Below, one piece after another: positions 35,784 to 48,025 of a stretch of 64,000 nucleotides of DNA (the stretch's first letter is position 1; every line of letters begins with the position of its first letter). The notes below the pieces were generated by a model. The model did not search any database. It was not told where the DNA came from and saw nothing but the letters and a program-made list of their open reading frames with translations. The position numbers and the translations under genes are program-made. Location of the stretch: positions 3,403,501 through 3,467,500 of the forward strand of contig NZ_CP054840.1 of NCBI RefSeq assembly GCF_013363755.1, given 5' to 3'. The stretch comes from Comamonas antarctica. GTDB taxonomy: Bacteria; Pseudomonadota; Gammaproteobacteria; Burkholderiales; Burkholderiaceae_C.

Positions 35784-37259
35784 TCAACGCGGCAGCGCGC
35801 TCTTGCCCATCAGGAAGGCATCGACCGCGCGCGCCGCCTGGCGGCCTTCGCGGATGGCCCAGACCACCAGCGACTGGCCGCGGCGCATGTCGCCCGCGGC
35901 AAACAGCTTGGGCACGCTGGTCGCGTAGCCCACGGCCGCATCGGTCGTGGCCTTGGCGTTGCCGCGCTGGTCCTTGTCGACGCCAAAGGCTTCGAGGATC
36001 GACGCCACCGGGCTCACGAAACCCATGGCAAGGAACACCAGGTCGGCCTTGAGGATCTGCTCCGAACCGGGAACCTCGGCCATCTTGCCGTCCTTCCATT
36101 CGAGGCGCACGGTCTTGACGCCCGTGAGCTGGCCCTTCTCGCCGATGAATTCCTTGGTGGCAATCGCGAACTCGCGCTCGCAGCCTTCCTCATGGCTCGA
36201 CGAGGTGCGCAGCTTGTAGGGCCAGTAGGGCCAGACCAGCGGCTTGTCTTCGTGCTCGGGCGGCATGGGCATCAGCTCGAACTGGGTCACGCTGACCGCG
36301 CCATGGCGGTTGGAAGTGCCCACGCAGTCGCTGCCGGTGTCGCCGCCGCCGATCACGATCACGGTCTTGCCGTCGGCGCGGATCTGGTTCTTGAGCTTGT
36401 CGCCGGCGTTGACCTTGTTCTGCTGGGGCAGGAACTCCATGGCGAAGTGCACGCCGTTGAGTTCGCGGCCCGGCACGGGCAGGTCGCGCGACTGCTCGGC
36501 ACCGCCCGACAGCAGCACGGCGTCGAACTCGGCCATCAGTTGCTCGGGCGACACGGTTTCCTTGGCCCAGTTGGTGACCTTGGAGCCCTTGCCCAGGCCT
36601 TCGGGTCCCGCCACCAGCACGCCGGTGCGGATGACCACGCCTTCGGCTTCGAGCTGCTTGGCGCGCAGGTCGATGTGCGACTTCTCCATCTTGAAGTCGG
36701 GAATGCCGTAGCGCAGCAGGCCGCCGATGCGGTCGTTCTTCTCGAACAGCGTCACGCTGTGGCCGGCGCGTGCCAGCTGCTGGGCCGCGGCCATGCCGGC
36801 GGGGCCGGCGCCGATGACGGCCACGGTCTTGCCGGTCTTGACGGCCGCGGGCATGGGCTTGACCCAGCCTTCGGCCCAGGCGCGGTCGATGATCGCGTGC
36901 TCGATGCTCTTGATGCCGATCGGCGCATCGTTGATGTTCACGACGCAGGCGGCCTCGCAGGGCGCGGGGCAGATGCGGCCCGTGAACTCGGGGAAGTTGT
37001 TGGTGCTGTGCAGCACCTTGATCGCGTTGGCCCAGTCGTCGCGGTACACCAGATCATTGAAATCCGGAATGATGTTGTTGACCGGGCAGCCGTTGTTGCA
37101 AAACGGCGTGCCGCAGTCCATGCAGCGTGCGCCCTGCACCTGCGCCTGCTCGGGCGTGAGGGCAATGACGAACTCCTTGTAGTTCTTCAGGCGCTCGGCA
37201 ACGGGCTTGTAGCCCTCCTCGATGCGCTCGTACTCCAGAAAACCGGTGGCTTTTCCCAT
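35784..37259 (-). CDS. gltD: Glutamate synthase small subunit GltD
   Basis: A 491-aa FAD/[4Fe-4S] subunit that oxidises NADPH and passes electrons to GltB. The N-terminal cysteine clusters are [17 protein letters not shown] and [10 protein letters not shown]. The FAD Rossmann motif is [11 protein letters not shown], and the NADPH motif is [11 protein letters not shown]. It lies 50 nt after gltB in the same operon and ends at the terminator 35738-35764. Confidence 0.97.
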   Translation of the reverse strand: MGKATGFLEYERIEEGYKPVAERLKNYKEFVIALTPEQAQVQGARCMDCGTPFCNNGCPVNNIIPDFNDLVYRDDWANAIKVLHSTNNFPEFTGRICPAPCEAACVVNINDAPIGIKSIEHAIIDRAWAEGWVKPMPAAVKTGKTVAVIGAGPAGMAAAQQLARAGHSVTLFEKNDRIGGLLRYGIPDFKMEKSHIDLRAKQLEAEGVVIRTGVLVAGPEGLGKGSKVTNWAKETVSPEQLMAEFDAVLLSGGAEQSRDLPVPGRELNGVHFAMEFLPQQNKVNAGDKLKNQIRADGKTVIVIGGGDTGSDCVGTSNRHGAVSVTQFELMPMPPEHEDKPLVWPYWPYKLRTSSSHEEGCEREFAIATKEFIGEKGQLTGVKTVRLEWKDGKMAEVPGSEQILKADLVFLAMGFVSPVASILEAFGVDKDQRGNAKATTDAAVGYATSVPKLFAAGDMRRGQSLVVWAIREGRQAARAVDAFLMGKSALPR

Positions 37260-37309
37260 GATGAAACTGTCCTTGAATGATTGGCGAATGGCTGTGGCTT
37301 GTCGGCTGC

Positions 37310-42040
<4,731 letters not shown>

Positions 42041-42278
42041 GGCGGAATCCTCAGTTATTTTCGCAGGGAGCCCGAGAGTACGACAGAGCATGAACCTATG
42101 CAAGAAAATATAATTAGGGTCAGATTCAATTATTAACCAAGGAAATTCTTCGGAAATTAAATAAGGGACACATCAAAATTAAGAGCAGAAAAGCGCTCCA
42201 AAAACTTGTCGGCAAAACAGGTACACGCTGATCTCTTTGATTCACTGCCTGTCCGCAACCACCGAGCTTGAAAACTGG
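42041..42278. other. gltB upstream region with an AT-rich patch
   Basis: About 240 bp without a gene. The segment 42080-42200 is strikingly AT-rich compared with the surrounding sequence and contains AATTAGGGTCAGATTCAATT and AAATTAAATAAGGGACAC. These look like ends of REP/RAYT-type elements as I recall them, so this may be mobile-element debris. It also has to contain the gltB promoter, which I could not place. Confidence 0.5.
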
Positions 42279-42383
42279 CGTGCTCCAGCCAGGGGGCAGC
42301 GAGGAAGGGCCGCCCCGCACCGAGGCTGCCGTCCCCCTCCACCGAAGGTTGAGAGGGGGAAGCGGCGAAGCCGCTCAGGGGGT
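42279..42383 (-). repeat. Dispersed intergenic repeat type B, copy 2
   Basis: This is the reverse-complement counterpart of 7864-8001. On the minus strand it begins ACCCCCTGAGC, whose TGA is the stop codon of the RAYT-like gene. It continues GCTTCCCCCTCTCAACCTTC, GGTGGAGGGGG and GCGGGGCGGCCCTT, and ends near GCTGGAGCA. Confidence 0.8.
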
Positions 42384-43073
42384 GCTATCTAATTTCGGCG
42401 GACGTCCCGCGCGCTGGCGCACCACACGGCGCTGGGTACGGTTTTGCAGCTCCGCGACAAATTGCGGCGAACCCAGCGCCCAGCCGCGCAACGCGGACTG
42501 TTCAATGGTCTCGACCTGCTCCGCGGACAGGCCTTGCTCCACCGCGGCCTTGTAGCCCGCCTCGCGCGCAAACGGCGTATTGCCGAGTGCCCAGAACGAC
42601 GGATGCGCGTGCACCAGCGTCGTGTAGCGCAGGCCTGCGTTGTGGCCGTAGCTGGACCACGCATAGTCGGCAGGCTCGCGCGCCAGCCCCGCGCGCACCG
42701 GCAGCCAGTCGAGAGCCACCATGCTGTCGAGCAGGAACTGCTTGGGATCGACGACATTCGCGCGGTAGCGGCCGTTCCACAGCGTGCCGCTGCGGCCATG
42801 GCGGTTGTTGAAATAGCGCACGTAGCTGCGCCCCACCGACTGCATGAACTGCGGCAGCCCCTCGGCGGTCTCGGGTGTCGCGAGCAGCTGGAATTCGCTG
42901 GGCAGCAGCGCATAGGCATGGATGTCCACGCCAAAGCGCCGGGCCATCTCGCGCAGCAGATCGAGCATCTGCGTGTAATCGGCGGCGTCGACGAAGATCT
43001 GGGCGCCGTTGTTGCCGCGCTGGATCAGGTGGTGCGGTAGAGACGCGAGGGTCAGGCGGGGGAGACGGGCCAT
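42375..43073 (-). CDS. RAYT-like (REP-associated tyrosine transposase) protein with lost catalytic motifs
   Basis: A 232-aa protein of the IS200-like/RAYT superfamily: HHLIQRGNNGAQIFVDAADY, then FGVDIHAYALLP, VGRSYVRYFNNRHGRSGTLW, NGRYRANVVD, LPVRAGLAREPADYAWSSYG. Active members have a His-U-His motif after AYxLMPN. Here the site reads PSEFQLL (E60-F61-Q62). The catalytic Tyr, normally in a YIxLNPVRAG context, aligns with A120 in VALDWLPVRAG. The frame is otherwise intact and full length. Its stop codon lies in repeat B; REP-like inverted repeats lie just upstream. Probably inactive as a transposase, possibly domesticated. Confidence 0.85.
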   Translation of the reverse strand: MARLPRLTLASLPHHLIQRGNNGAQIFVDAADYTQMLDLLREMARRFGVDIHAYALLPSEFQLLATPETAEGLPQFMQSVGRSYVRYFNNRHGRSGTLWNGRYRANVVDPKQFLLDSMVALDWLPVRAGLAREPADYAWSSYGHNAGLRYTTLVHAHPSFWALGNTPFAREAGYKAAVEQGLSAEQVETIEQSALRGWALGSPQFVAELQNRTQRRVVRQRAGRPPKLDSTP

Positions 43074-43134
43074 GGGTGATTCGTATTTCTTGCGTGCCTG
43101 GGCGGCGGCGCACGAGCTTACGTCAGACCGTCAT

Positions 43135-43233
43135 CCTTCGACAAGCTCAGGACGATCGGAATCAAAAGCCGCCCGTCTTGTGCCAGGACACAAGCCCATC
43201 GAGCACACCGTTCGCCCTGAGCGCGTCGAAGGG
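43135..43233. repeat. REP-like inverted repeat pair (REPIN-type)
   Basis: CCTTCGACAAGCTCAGGACG (43135-43154) is an imperfect inverted repeat of the segment 43211-43233, whose reverse complement begins CCCTTCGACGCGCTCAGGGC. Between them is a small hairpin CTTGTG-CCAGGA-CACAAG (43176-43193). It occupies the gap between the RAYT-like gene start and the methyltransferase stop. The CTTCGACxxGCTCAGGxCGA motif is a common REP-type sequence in betaproteobacteria, from memory. Confidence 0.75.
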
Positions 43234-43253
43234 TGAACGTCCCCACCGACAAA

Positions 43254-44141
43254 TCAGGCCTGCTGCGCCACCGGCAATCGAAACCGCGACTCGCCCAGGC
43301 TGTCCAGCCCGAACTCCTGCAGCAGCAGCTGCAGCCGCTCGGCCGCGCTGCGTTTCCTGTTGCCCGTGAAGCGCGCGACGATCAGTTCGTTCTTCATGCT
43401 GTGCTCCCATCCGACCAGCTCGGTCACCGTGACCTGGTAGCCCGAGGCTTCGAGGTACAGGCAGCGCAGCACGTTGGTGATCTGGCTGCCCATCTCGCGC
43501 GTGTGGATGGGGTGGCGCCAGAGTTCGGCCAGCGGGGTGCGCGTGAGGCTCAGCGCCTTGGTTTCGCGCAGGCAGGCCGCGACCTCGGCCTGGCAGCAGG
43601 GCACGATCACCATGGCCCTGGCCTTCTTTTCGAGGCCGAAGGCAATCGCATCGTCGGTCGCGGTATCGCAGGCATGCAGCGCGGTGACGATATCGAAGCG
43701 TTCGGGCATCGATTCCACGCGCGCGGATTCGGCCACCGACATGTTGAGGAAGTGCATGCGCTCGAAGCCCGGCTGCGCGGCCAGCGCCTGCGATGCCTCG
43801 ACCAGCGGCGCGCGCGTCTCGATGCCGTAGATCTCGCCGCGGCCAAGCGGCTTGAAGAACAGGTCGTACAGGATGAAGCCCAGATACGACTTGCCCGCGC
43901 CATGGTCGGCCAGCTTCACCGCGTGCTCGTTGGCCGACAGTTCCTTGAGCAGCGGCTCGATGAACTGGTACAGGTGATAGACCTGCTTGAGCTTGCGGCG
44001 CGAATCCTGGTTGATCTTGCCCTCGCGCGTGAGGATGTGCAGCGCCTTGAGCAGCTCGATCGACTGGCCGGGGCGCAGCTCGAGCTGCTCGAACGGATCC
44101 TGCGGCGCCTTCTTCGCGCCCTGCTTGTCCGAGCGCGCCAT
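43254..44141 (-). CDS. Class I SAM-dependent methyltransferase-like protein
   Basis: A 295-aa protein with a Rossmann methyltransferase core: VKLADHGAGKSYLGFILYDL (motif I region; reads DHGAGKS rather than DxGxGxG), GIETRAPLVEASQAL (motif II) and FDIVTALHACDTATDDAIAFGL (motif IV). The basic N-terminus MARSDKQGAKKAPQDPFEQL follows the ATG at 44141. HACDTATD plus a PCCQ motif occurs in conserved proteins of unknown RNA/protein targets. It overlaps the DUF1415 stop as TAATG. The substrate is unknown. Confidence 0.8.
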   Translation of the reverse strand: MARSDKQGAKKAPQDPFEQLELRPGQSIELLKALHILTREGKINQDSRRKLKQVYHLYQFIEPLLKELSANEHAVKLADHGAGKSYLGFILYDLFFKPLGRGEIYGIETRAPLVEASQALAAQPGFERMHFLNMSVAESARVESMPERFDIVTALHACDTATDDAIAFGLEKKARAMVIVPCCQAEVAACLRETKALSLTRTPLAELWRHPIHTREMGSQITNVLRCLYLEASGYQVTVTELVGWEHSMKNELIVARFTGNRKRSAAERLQLLLQEFGLDSLGESRFRLPVAQQA

Positions 44142-44758
44142 TACCTGGCGTCCTTGGCCGCCTGGCCGGTCACGGGGCAGCGCGGGCCCACGCCCAGGTC
44201 CAGCCAGCCTTCGATGCCCAGCTTTTCCAGCGTCTGCATGTTGTGCTCGTAGATCGCCTCGGCCTCGGGAAAGGCTTCGACGGCCTTGTCGATGCTGTCC
44301 TCGCGCAGCAGGTGAAGGATGGGATAGGGCGAACGGTTGGTGCAGTTGGTGACGTCGTCGACCTCCGTGCCCTCGAACTGGAACTGCGGATGGAACGAGG
44401 CCACCTGCAGGATGCCGCCCAGGTCCATGGCCTCGACCAGTTCGTCGGCGAGCTCGAGGAAGTCGTTGAAGTCGAGGAAGTCCTGCAGCGCATGCGGCAC
44501 GATCAGCAGCGTGGTGTCGCGCTTTTCGGGCGAGATCTCGGCCAGGGCTTCGAGCTCTTGCTGCAACTGTTCGGCCACGCCGCGCGCATCGGTGGCTTCG
44601 CTGACCACGTAATGGATCTGGTCCTTGACATGCACGGCCTTGGCAAAGGGGCACAGGTTCAAGCCGATGACCGCCTTTTCCAGCCAGCGCCGCGTGTCTT
44701 CGATCACCTGGTCGGCGGGGTAGGCCTGCAGGTCAGGCGCGGAGGAGAATTCGGACAT
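44141..44758 (-). CDS. DUF1415 family protein
   Basis: A 205-aa protein of the DUF1415 family, with typical segments WLEKAVIGLNLCPFAKAVHV, TTLLIVPHALQDFLDFNDFL, ASFHPQFQFEGTEVDDVTNC and TNRSPYPILHLLRE. The function is unknown. The conserved Cys/His residues (NLCPFAK, FHPQFQF) suggest metal binding or catalysis. The start at 44758 follows MSEFSSAPDLQ; the frame opens further up without support. It is translationally coupled to the methyltransferase gene. Confidence 0.88.
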   Translation of the reverse strand: MSEFSSAPDLQAYPADQVIEDTRRWLEKAVIGLNLCPFAKAVHVKDQIHYVVSEATDARGVAEQLQQELEALAEISPEKRDTTLLIVPHALQDFLDFNDFLELADELVEAMDLGGILQVASFHPQFQFEGTEVDDVTNCTNRSPYPILHLLREDSIDKAVEAFPEAEAIYEHNMQTLEKLGIEGWLDLGVGPRCPVTGQAAKDAR

Positions 44759-44882
44759 GGAAGAAGCCTTATCGTGCAGGCGCCAGCCTGGGCGCGCGCT
44801 GTGCGCAGCCATGCGGGAGCATTGTGGGGGGTGCTGGATTTTAGCGATCCCGGCCTGCCGGCGCAGCGCGACGGGCAATCGC

Positions 44883-46139
44883 TCAGGCCAGCAGCTGCCG
44901 CCCCGTGAGCCGCGCATGTTCGCGCGCGGCGTAGCGGTCGGTCATGCCGGCAACGAAGTCGCAGGCCACGCGCGCCAGCGCCGTGGCGTCGCCCGCCTCC
45001 TGCGCGCGCTCGGCGAAGCGCGGCTTCATTTCCTGCGGGCGTGCCAGATAGATCGCAAACAGCTCGCGCACCACGGTCTGCGCCAGCTCGGTGGTCTGCA
45101 CCACCTGCGGATGGCGGTAGAGGTTCTGGAACAGGAAGCGCTTGAGCTGCGTCGATTCGGCGCGCATCGCGGCGCTGAAACCCACCAGCGGCGGCGCGCT
45201 GCGCACGGCCTGTGCATCGGCCGGATCGGCTTCGGCCAGCCGCGCCTGCGTCGCGGCCACCACGTCATAGACCTGGTCGCTGAGCATGCGCCGGATGGTG
45301 TCGTACAGCAGCCGGCGCGGGCCGTGTGGCAGCAAGGCGATGTCCGGGTACTGGGCCAGCGTCAGCGCGTGGTAGCGCGCGAACAGCGGCACGGCCATCA
45401 ACTGCTCCATGTCGATCAGGCCGGAACGCACGCCGTCGTCGACGTCATGGGCGTTGTAGGCAATCTCGTCGGCCAGATTGCACAGCTGGGCCTCGAGCGA
45501 GGGTTGCTCGCCGCGCAGGAAACGCTGGGCAATGCCGCCGGGCTCGCGCTGCTCGATGCGCTCGGCGTTCGCGCGCGAGCAGTGCTTGAGAATGCCTTCG
45601 CGCGTCTCGAACGTCAGGTTCAGTCCGTCAAAGCCGGGATAGCGCTCCTCGAGCCGGTCGACCACGCGCAGGCTTTGCAGGTTGTGCTCGAAACCGCCCC
45701 ACTCGCGCATGCACGCGTTGAGCGCATCCTGGCCCGCATGGCCGAACGGCGTGTGGCCCAGGTCATGCGCGAGGCAGATGGCCTCGACCAGATCCTCGTT
45801 GAGCCGCAGCGAGCGCGCAATCGAGCGCCCGAGCTGGGCGACTTCGAGCGAATGCGTGAGCCGCGTGCGAAACAGGTCGCCCTCGTGGTTCAGGAACACC
45901 TGGGTCTTGTAGACCAGGCGCCGGAAGGCCGACGAATGCACGATGCGGTCGCGGTCGCGCTGGTGGTCGGAGCGCGTGGGCGCAGGCGCCTCGGCATGCA
46001 GCCGCCCGCGCGTCTGCGCCGGTTGGCTGGCCCAGCGAGCCAGCCCTTGGTCAGTTTTGCCGCCGGGCCGCCCCAAGGCAAAACTAGCCCCCTCGGGGGG
46101 CAGCGAGCCACACGCAGTGGGCGAGCGTGGGGGCCCCAT
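44883..46139 (-). CDS. dgt: Deoxyguanosinetriphosphate triphosphohydrolase-like protein Dgt
   Basis: An HD-domain dNTP triphosphohydrolase, 418 aa. Metal ligands are in RTRLTHSLEVAQLGRS (His), ICLAHDLGHTPFGHAG (His-Asp) and the distal Asp in CNLADEIAYNAHDVDDG. Family similarity starts at about residue 32 (LARWASQPAQTRGR). No ATG, GTG or TTG lies in frame near that point; the first usable start upstream is ATG 46139, 1 nt after the aroB stop. Residues ~3-26 are therefore encoded by repeat A copy 2. Confidence 0.92.
   Translation of the reverse strand: MGPPRSPTACGSLPPEGASFALGRPGGKTDQGLARWASQPAQTRGRLHAEAPAPTRSDHQRDRDRIVHSSAFRRLVYKTQVFLNHEGDLFRTRLTHSLEVAQLGRSIARSLRLNEDLVEAICLAHDLGHTPFGHAGQDALNACMREWGGFEHNLQSLRVVDRLEERYPGFDGLNLTFETREGILKHCSRANAERIEQREPGGIAQRFLRGEQPSLEAQLCNLADEIAYNAHDVDDGVRSGLIDMEQLMAVPLFARYHALTLAQYPDIALLPHGPRRLLYDTIRRMLSDQVYDVVAATQARLAEADPADAQAVRSAPPLVGFSAAMRAESTQLKRFLFQNLYRHPQVVQTTELAQTVVRELFAIYLARPQEMKPRFAERAQEAGDATALARVACDFVAGMTDRYAAREHARLTGRQLLA
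46061..46133 (-). repeat. Dispersed intergenic repeat type A, copy 2 (inside the dgt reading frame)
   Basis: Minus-strand order matches 16161-16250: CCCCCACGCTCGCCCACTGC, GTGTGGCT, CGCTGCC, CCCGAGGGGGC, then a divergent middle and CGGCCCGGCG. It lies 8 nt beyond the aroB stop codon and within the first codons of dgt. Confidence 0.85.
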
Positions 46140-46140
46140 T

Positions 46141-47259
46141 TCAGCGGCAGCAGACATCGATGATTTCACGCACCAGGCTGTCGGGCGCCGAGCGCACCAC
46201 GGCCTTGCCCGGCTCGGCAATCAGCACGAAGCGGATCTCGCCGCCTTCGGCCTTCTTGTCGACGCGCATGTGCTGCAGGTAGTGGCCGGCGTTGTCGCGG
46301 CTGGCGATGATGGCGCCGCGCGTGGGCAGGCCGGCGCGGTCGATCAGGCGGATCAGGCGCTGCACGAATTCCTCGTCGACCAGCCCCAGGCGGCGCGACA
46401 GCCGCGCGGCCATGACCATGCCGGCCGCCACGCCCTCGCCATGCAGCCAGACGCCATAGCCCATGCCGGCTTCCATCGCGTGGCCGAAGGTATGGCCGAA
46501 ATTGAGCACGGCGCGCAGGCCGCCCTCGCGCTCGTCCTGGCTCACGACCCAGGCCTTGATCTCGACGCTGCGCTTGACCGCATGCGCGAGCGCCGCCTTG
46601 TCGCCGGCCAGCAGCGCATCGAGGTTGTCCTCGAGCCAGCCCAGGAATTCCATGTCGGCAATCGGGCCGTATTTGATGACCTCGGCCAGGCCCGCGGCGA
46701 GCTCGCGCGCCGGCAGCGTGGTCAGCGTGTCGATGTCGCAGACCACCAGCTGCGGCTGGTAGAACGCGCCGATCATGTTCTTGCCCAGCGGGTGGTTGAT
46801 GGCCGTCTTGCCGCCCACCGACGAGTCGACCTGCGACAGCAGCGTGGTCGGCACCTGCACGAAGGGCACGCCGCGCATGTAGCAGGCCGCCGCAAATCCG
46901 GTCATGTCGCCGACCACGCCGCCGCCCAATGCGAACAGCACCGTCTTGCGGTCGCAGCCCTGGCCCAGCAGCGTGTCGAAGATCTGGTTCAGCGTCTGCC
47001 AGTCCTTGTGCGCCTCGCCATCGGGCAAGGCCACGAGATGCACCTGCGGGTAATGCGGCGCGAGCGCCGCCTGGAGCCGCGCCGCGTAGAGCGGCTCGAC
47101 GGTGGTGTTGGTGACGATCAGCGCGGCGCGGGCCTTGGGCAGGCCGGCGTAGACCGCGGGGTCGCCCAGCAGGCCGCTGCCGATCACGATGGGGTAGGAG
47201 CGCTCGCCCAAATCGATGTCCACCTGGTGCTGGCAAGCCGCCAATGCGCGCAGATCCAT
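46141..47259 (-). CDS. aroB: 3-dehydroquinate synthase AroB
   Basis: This NAD/Zn2+ enzyme converts DAHP to 3-dehydroquinate in the shikimate pathway. The ATG at 47259 ([24 protein letters not shown]) gives 372 aa. Motifs include [16 protein letters not shown] (NAD loop), [32 protein letters not shown], the zinc residues E in [10 protein letters not shown] and His in [11 protein letters not shown], and [10 protein letters not shown]. It follows aroK after about 100 bp. Confidence 0.97.
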   Translation of the reverse strand: MDLRALAACQHQVDIDLGERSYPIVIGSGLLGDPAVYAGLPKARAALIVTNTTVEPLYAARLQAALAPHYPQVHLVALPDGEAHKDWQTLNQIFDTLLGQGCDRKTVLFALGGGVVGDMTGFAAACYMRGVPFVQVPTTLLSQVDSSVGGKTAINHPLGKNMIGAFYQPQLVVCDIDTLTTLPARELAAGLAEVIKYGPIADMEFLGWLEDNLDALLAGDKAALAHAVKRSVEIKAWVVSQDEREGGLRAVLNFGHTFGHAMEAGMGYGVWLHGEGVAAGMVMAARLSRRLGLVDEEFVQRLIRLIDRAGLPTRGAIIASRDNAGHYLQHMRVDKKAEGGEIRFVLIAEPGKAVVRSAPDSLVREIIDVCCR

Positions 47260-47360
47260 TGTGTTCCGTCCATTCTCAAAAAGTAGCGTGGGGCAGCCGG
47301 CGGCTGTTCCGGCCAAGCGGTCTATCGTAGCCGCAAGCGCCCCGCAGCGGTATGCACCAG

Positions 47361-47915
47361 CTATGGCCGCGGGGACATCGCGCCGCTGTGCGGCGCGGGC
47401 AGGTCGTATTCGCCCAGCTCGGCCTGCATGGCCAGCTTGCGCACCACCTGGGTCACCGACAGGCGCGCGGTCTTGATCGTGTAATGCGCGGTCGCCAGGT
47501 ACAGCGCATGGCGCTGCTGCATCAGCTCGCGCAGCCGCACGCCCGGGTCCTGCCCCTTGAGCAGCGGCCGCGTGGTGTCGTTGCGCAGCCGCCGCGCGAT
47601 GTCCTCGGGCGCGGCCTGCAGGTAGAACACCGTCGAGCGCGAGCGCAGATGCAGCCGGTTGGCCTCGCGCAGCACCACGCCGCCGCCCGTGGACAGCAGC
47701 AGCGGTTGCGGCGCGGCCGTGATCTCGTCGATGACCTGCTGCTCCACGTCGCGGAACGCAGCCTCGCCGTGCGCCGCGAAATACGCCGCGATGCTGCAGC
47801 CCAGGCGCTGCTCGATCACATGGTCGGAGTCGACGAAACCCATGCCCCAGAGCTGCGCCAGTTGCCTGCCGATGGTGGTTTTTCCGCTGCCCGGAAGGCC
47901 GATCAATGTATACAT
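47361..47915 (-). CDS. aroK: Shikimate kinase AroK
   Basis: This enzyme phosphorylates shikimate with ATP. It is 184 aa. The P-loop is [13 protein letters not shown], the shikimate-binding Asp is in [13 protein letters not shown], the GGG motif is in [14 protein letters not shown], and the lid Arg is in DTTRPLLKG. The N-terminus starts directly at the P-loop strand (MYTLIG), shorter than in some homologues. It is preceded by a terminator, so it may have its own promoter rather than reading through from pilQ. Confidence 0.96.
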   Translation of the reverse strand: MYTLIGLPGSGKTTIGRQLAQLWGMGFVDSDHVIEQRLGCSIAAYFAAHGEAAFRDVEQQVIDEITAAPQPLLLSTGGGVVLREANRLHLRSRSTVFYLQAAPEDIARRLRNDTTRPLLKGQDPGVRLRELMQQRHALYLATAHYTIKTARLSVTQVVRKLAMQAELGEYDLPAPHSGAMSPRP

Positions 47916-47923
47916 GGGGATGG

Positions 47924-47948
47924 AAAAAATCCGCCCGGAGGCGGATTT
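47924..47948 (-). terminator. Terminator between the Ig-like lipoprotein gene and aroK
   Basis: AAATCCGCC (47927-47935) pairs with GGCGGATTT (47940-47948) with a CGGA loop. On the minus strand it is followed by TTTTTTCC. Confidence 0.8.
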
Positions 47949-48025
47949 GTCAGTTGTGCCGTGAAGTCGCCGCCGCCGAGCTTAGCGCAAGTGGCGGGGA
48001 CAGGACGCAATGAAGCGTTTGCACG

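Noticed and set aside
35512-36099. Minus-strand frame running from the intergenic region into gltD
   Set aside because: Off-frame to GltD, Arg-rich, and it crosses the gltBD terminator and the stem-loop.
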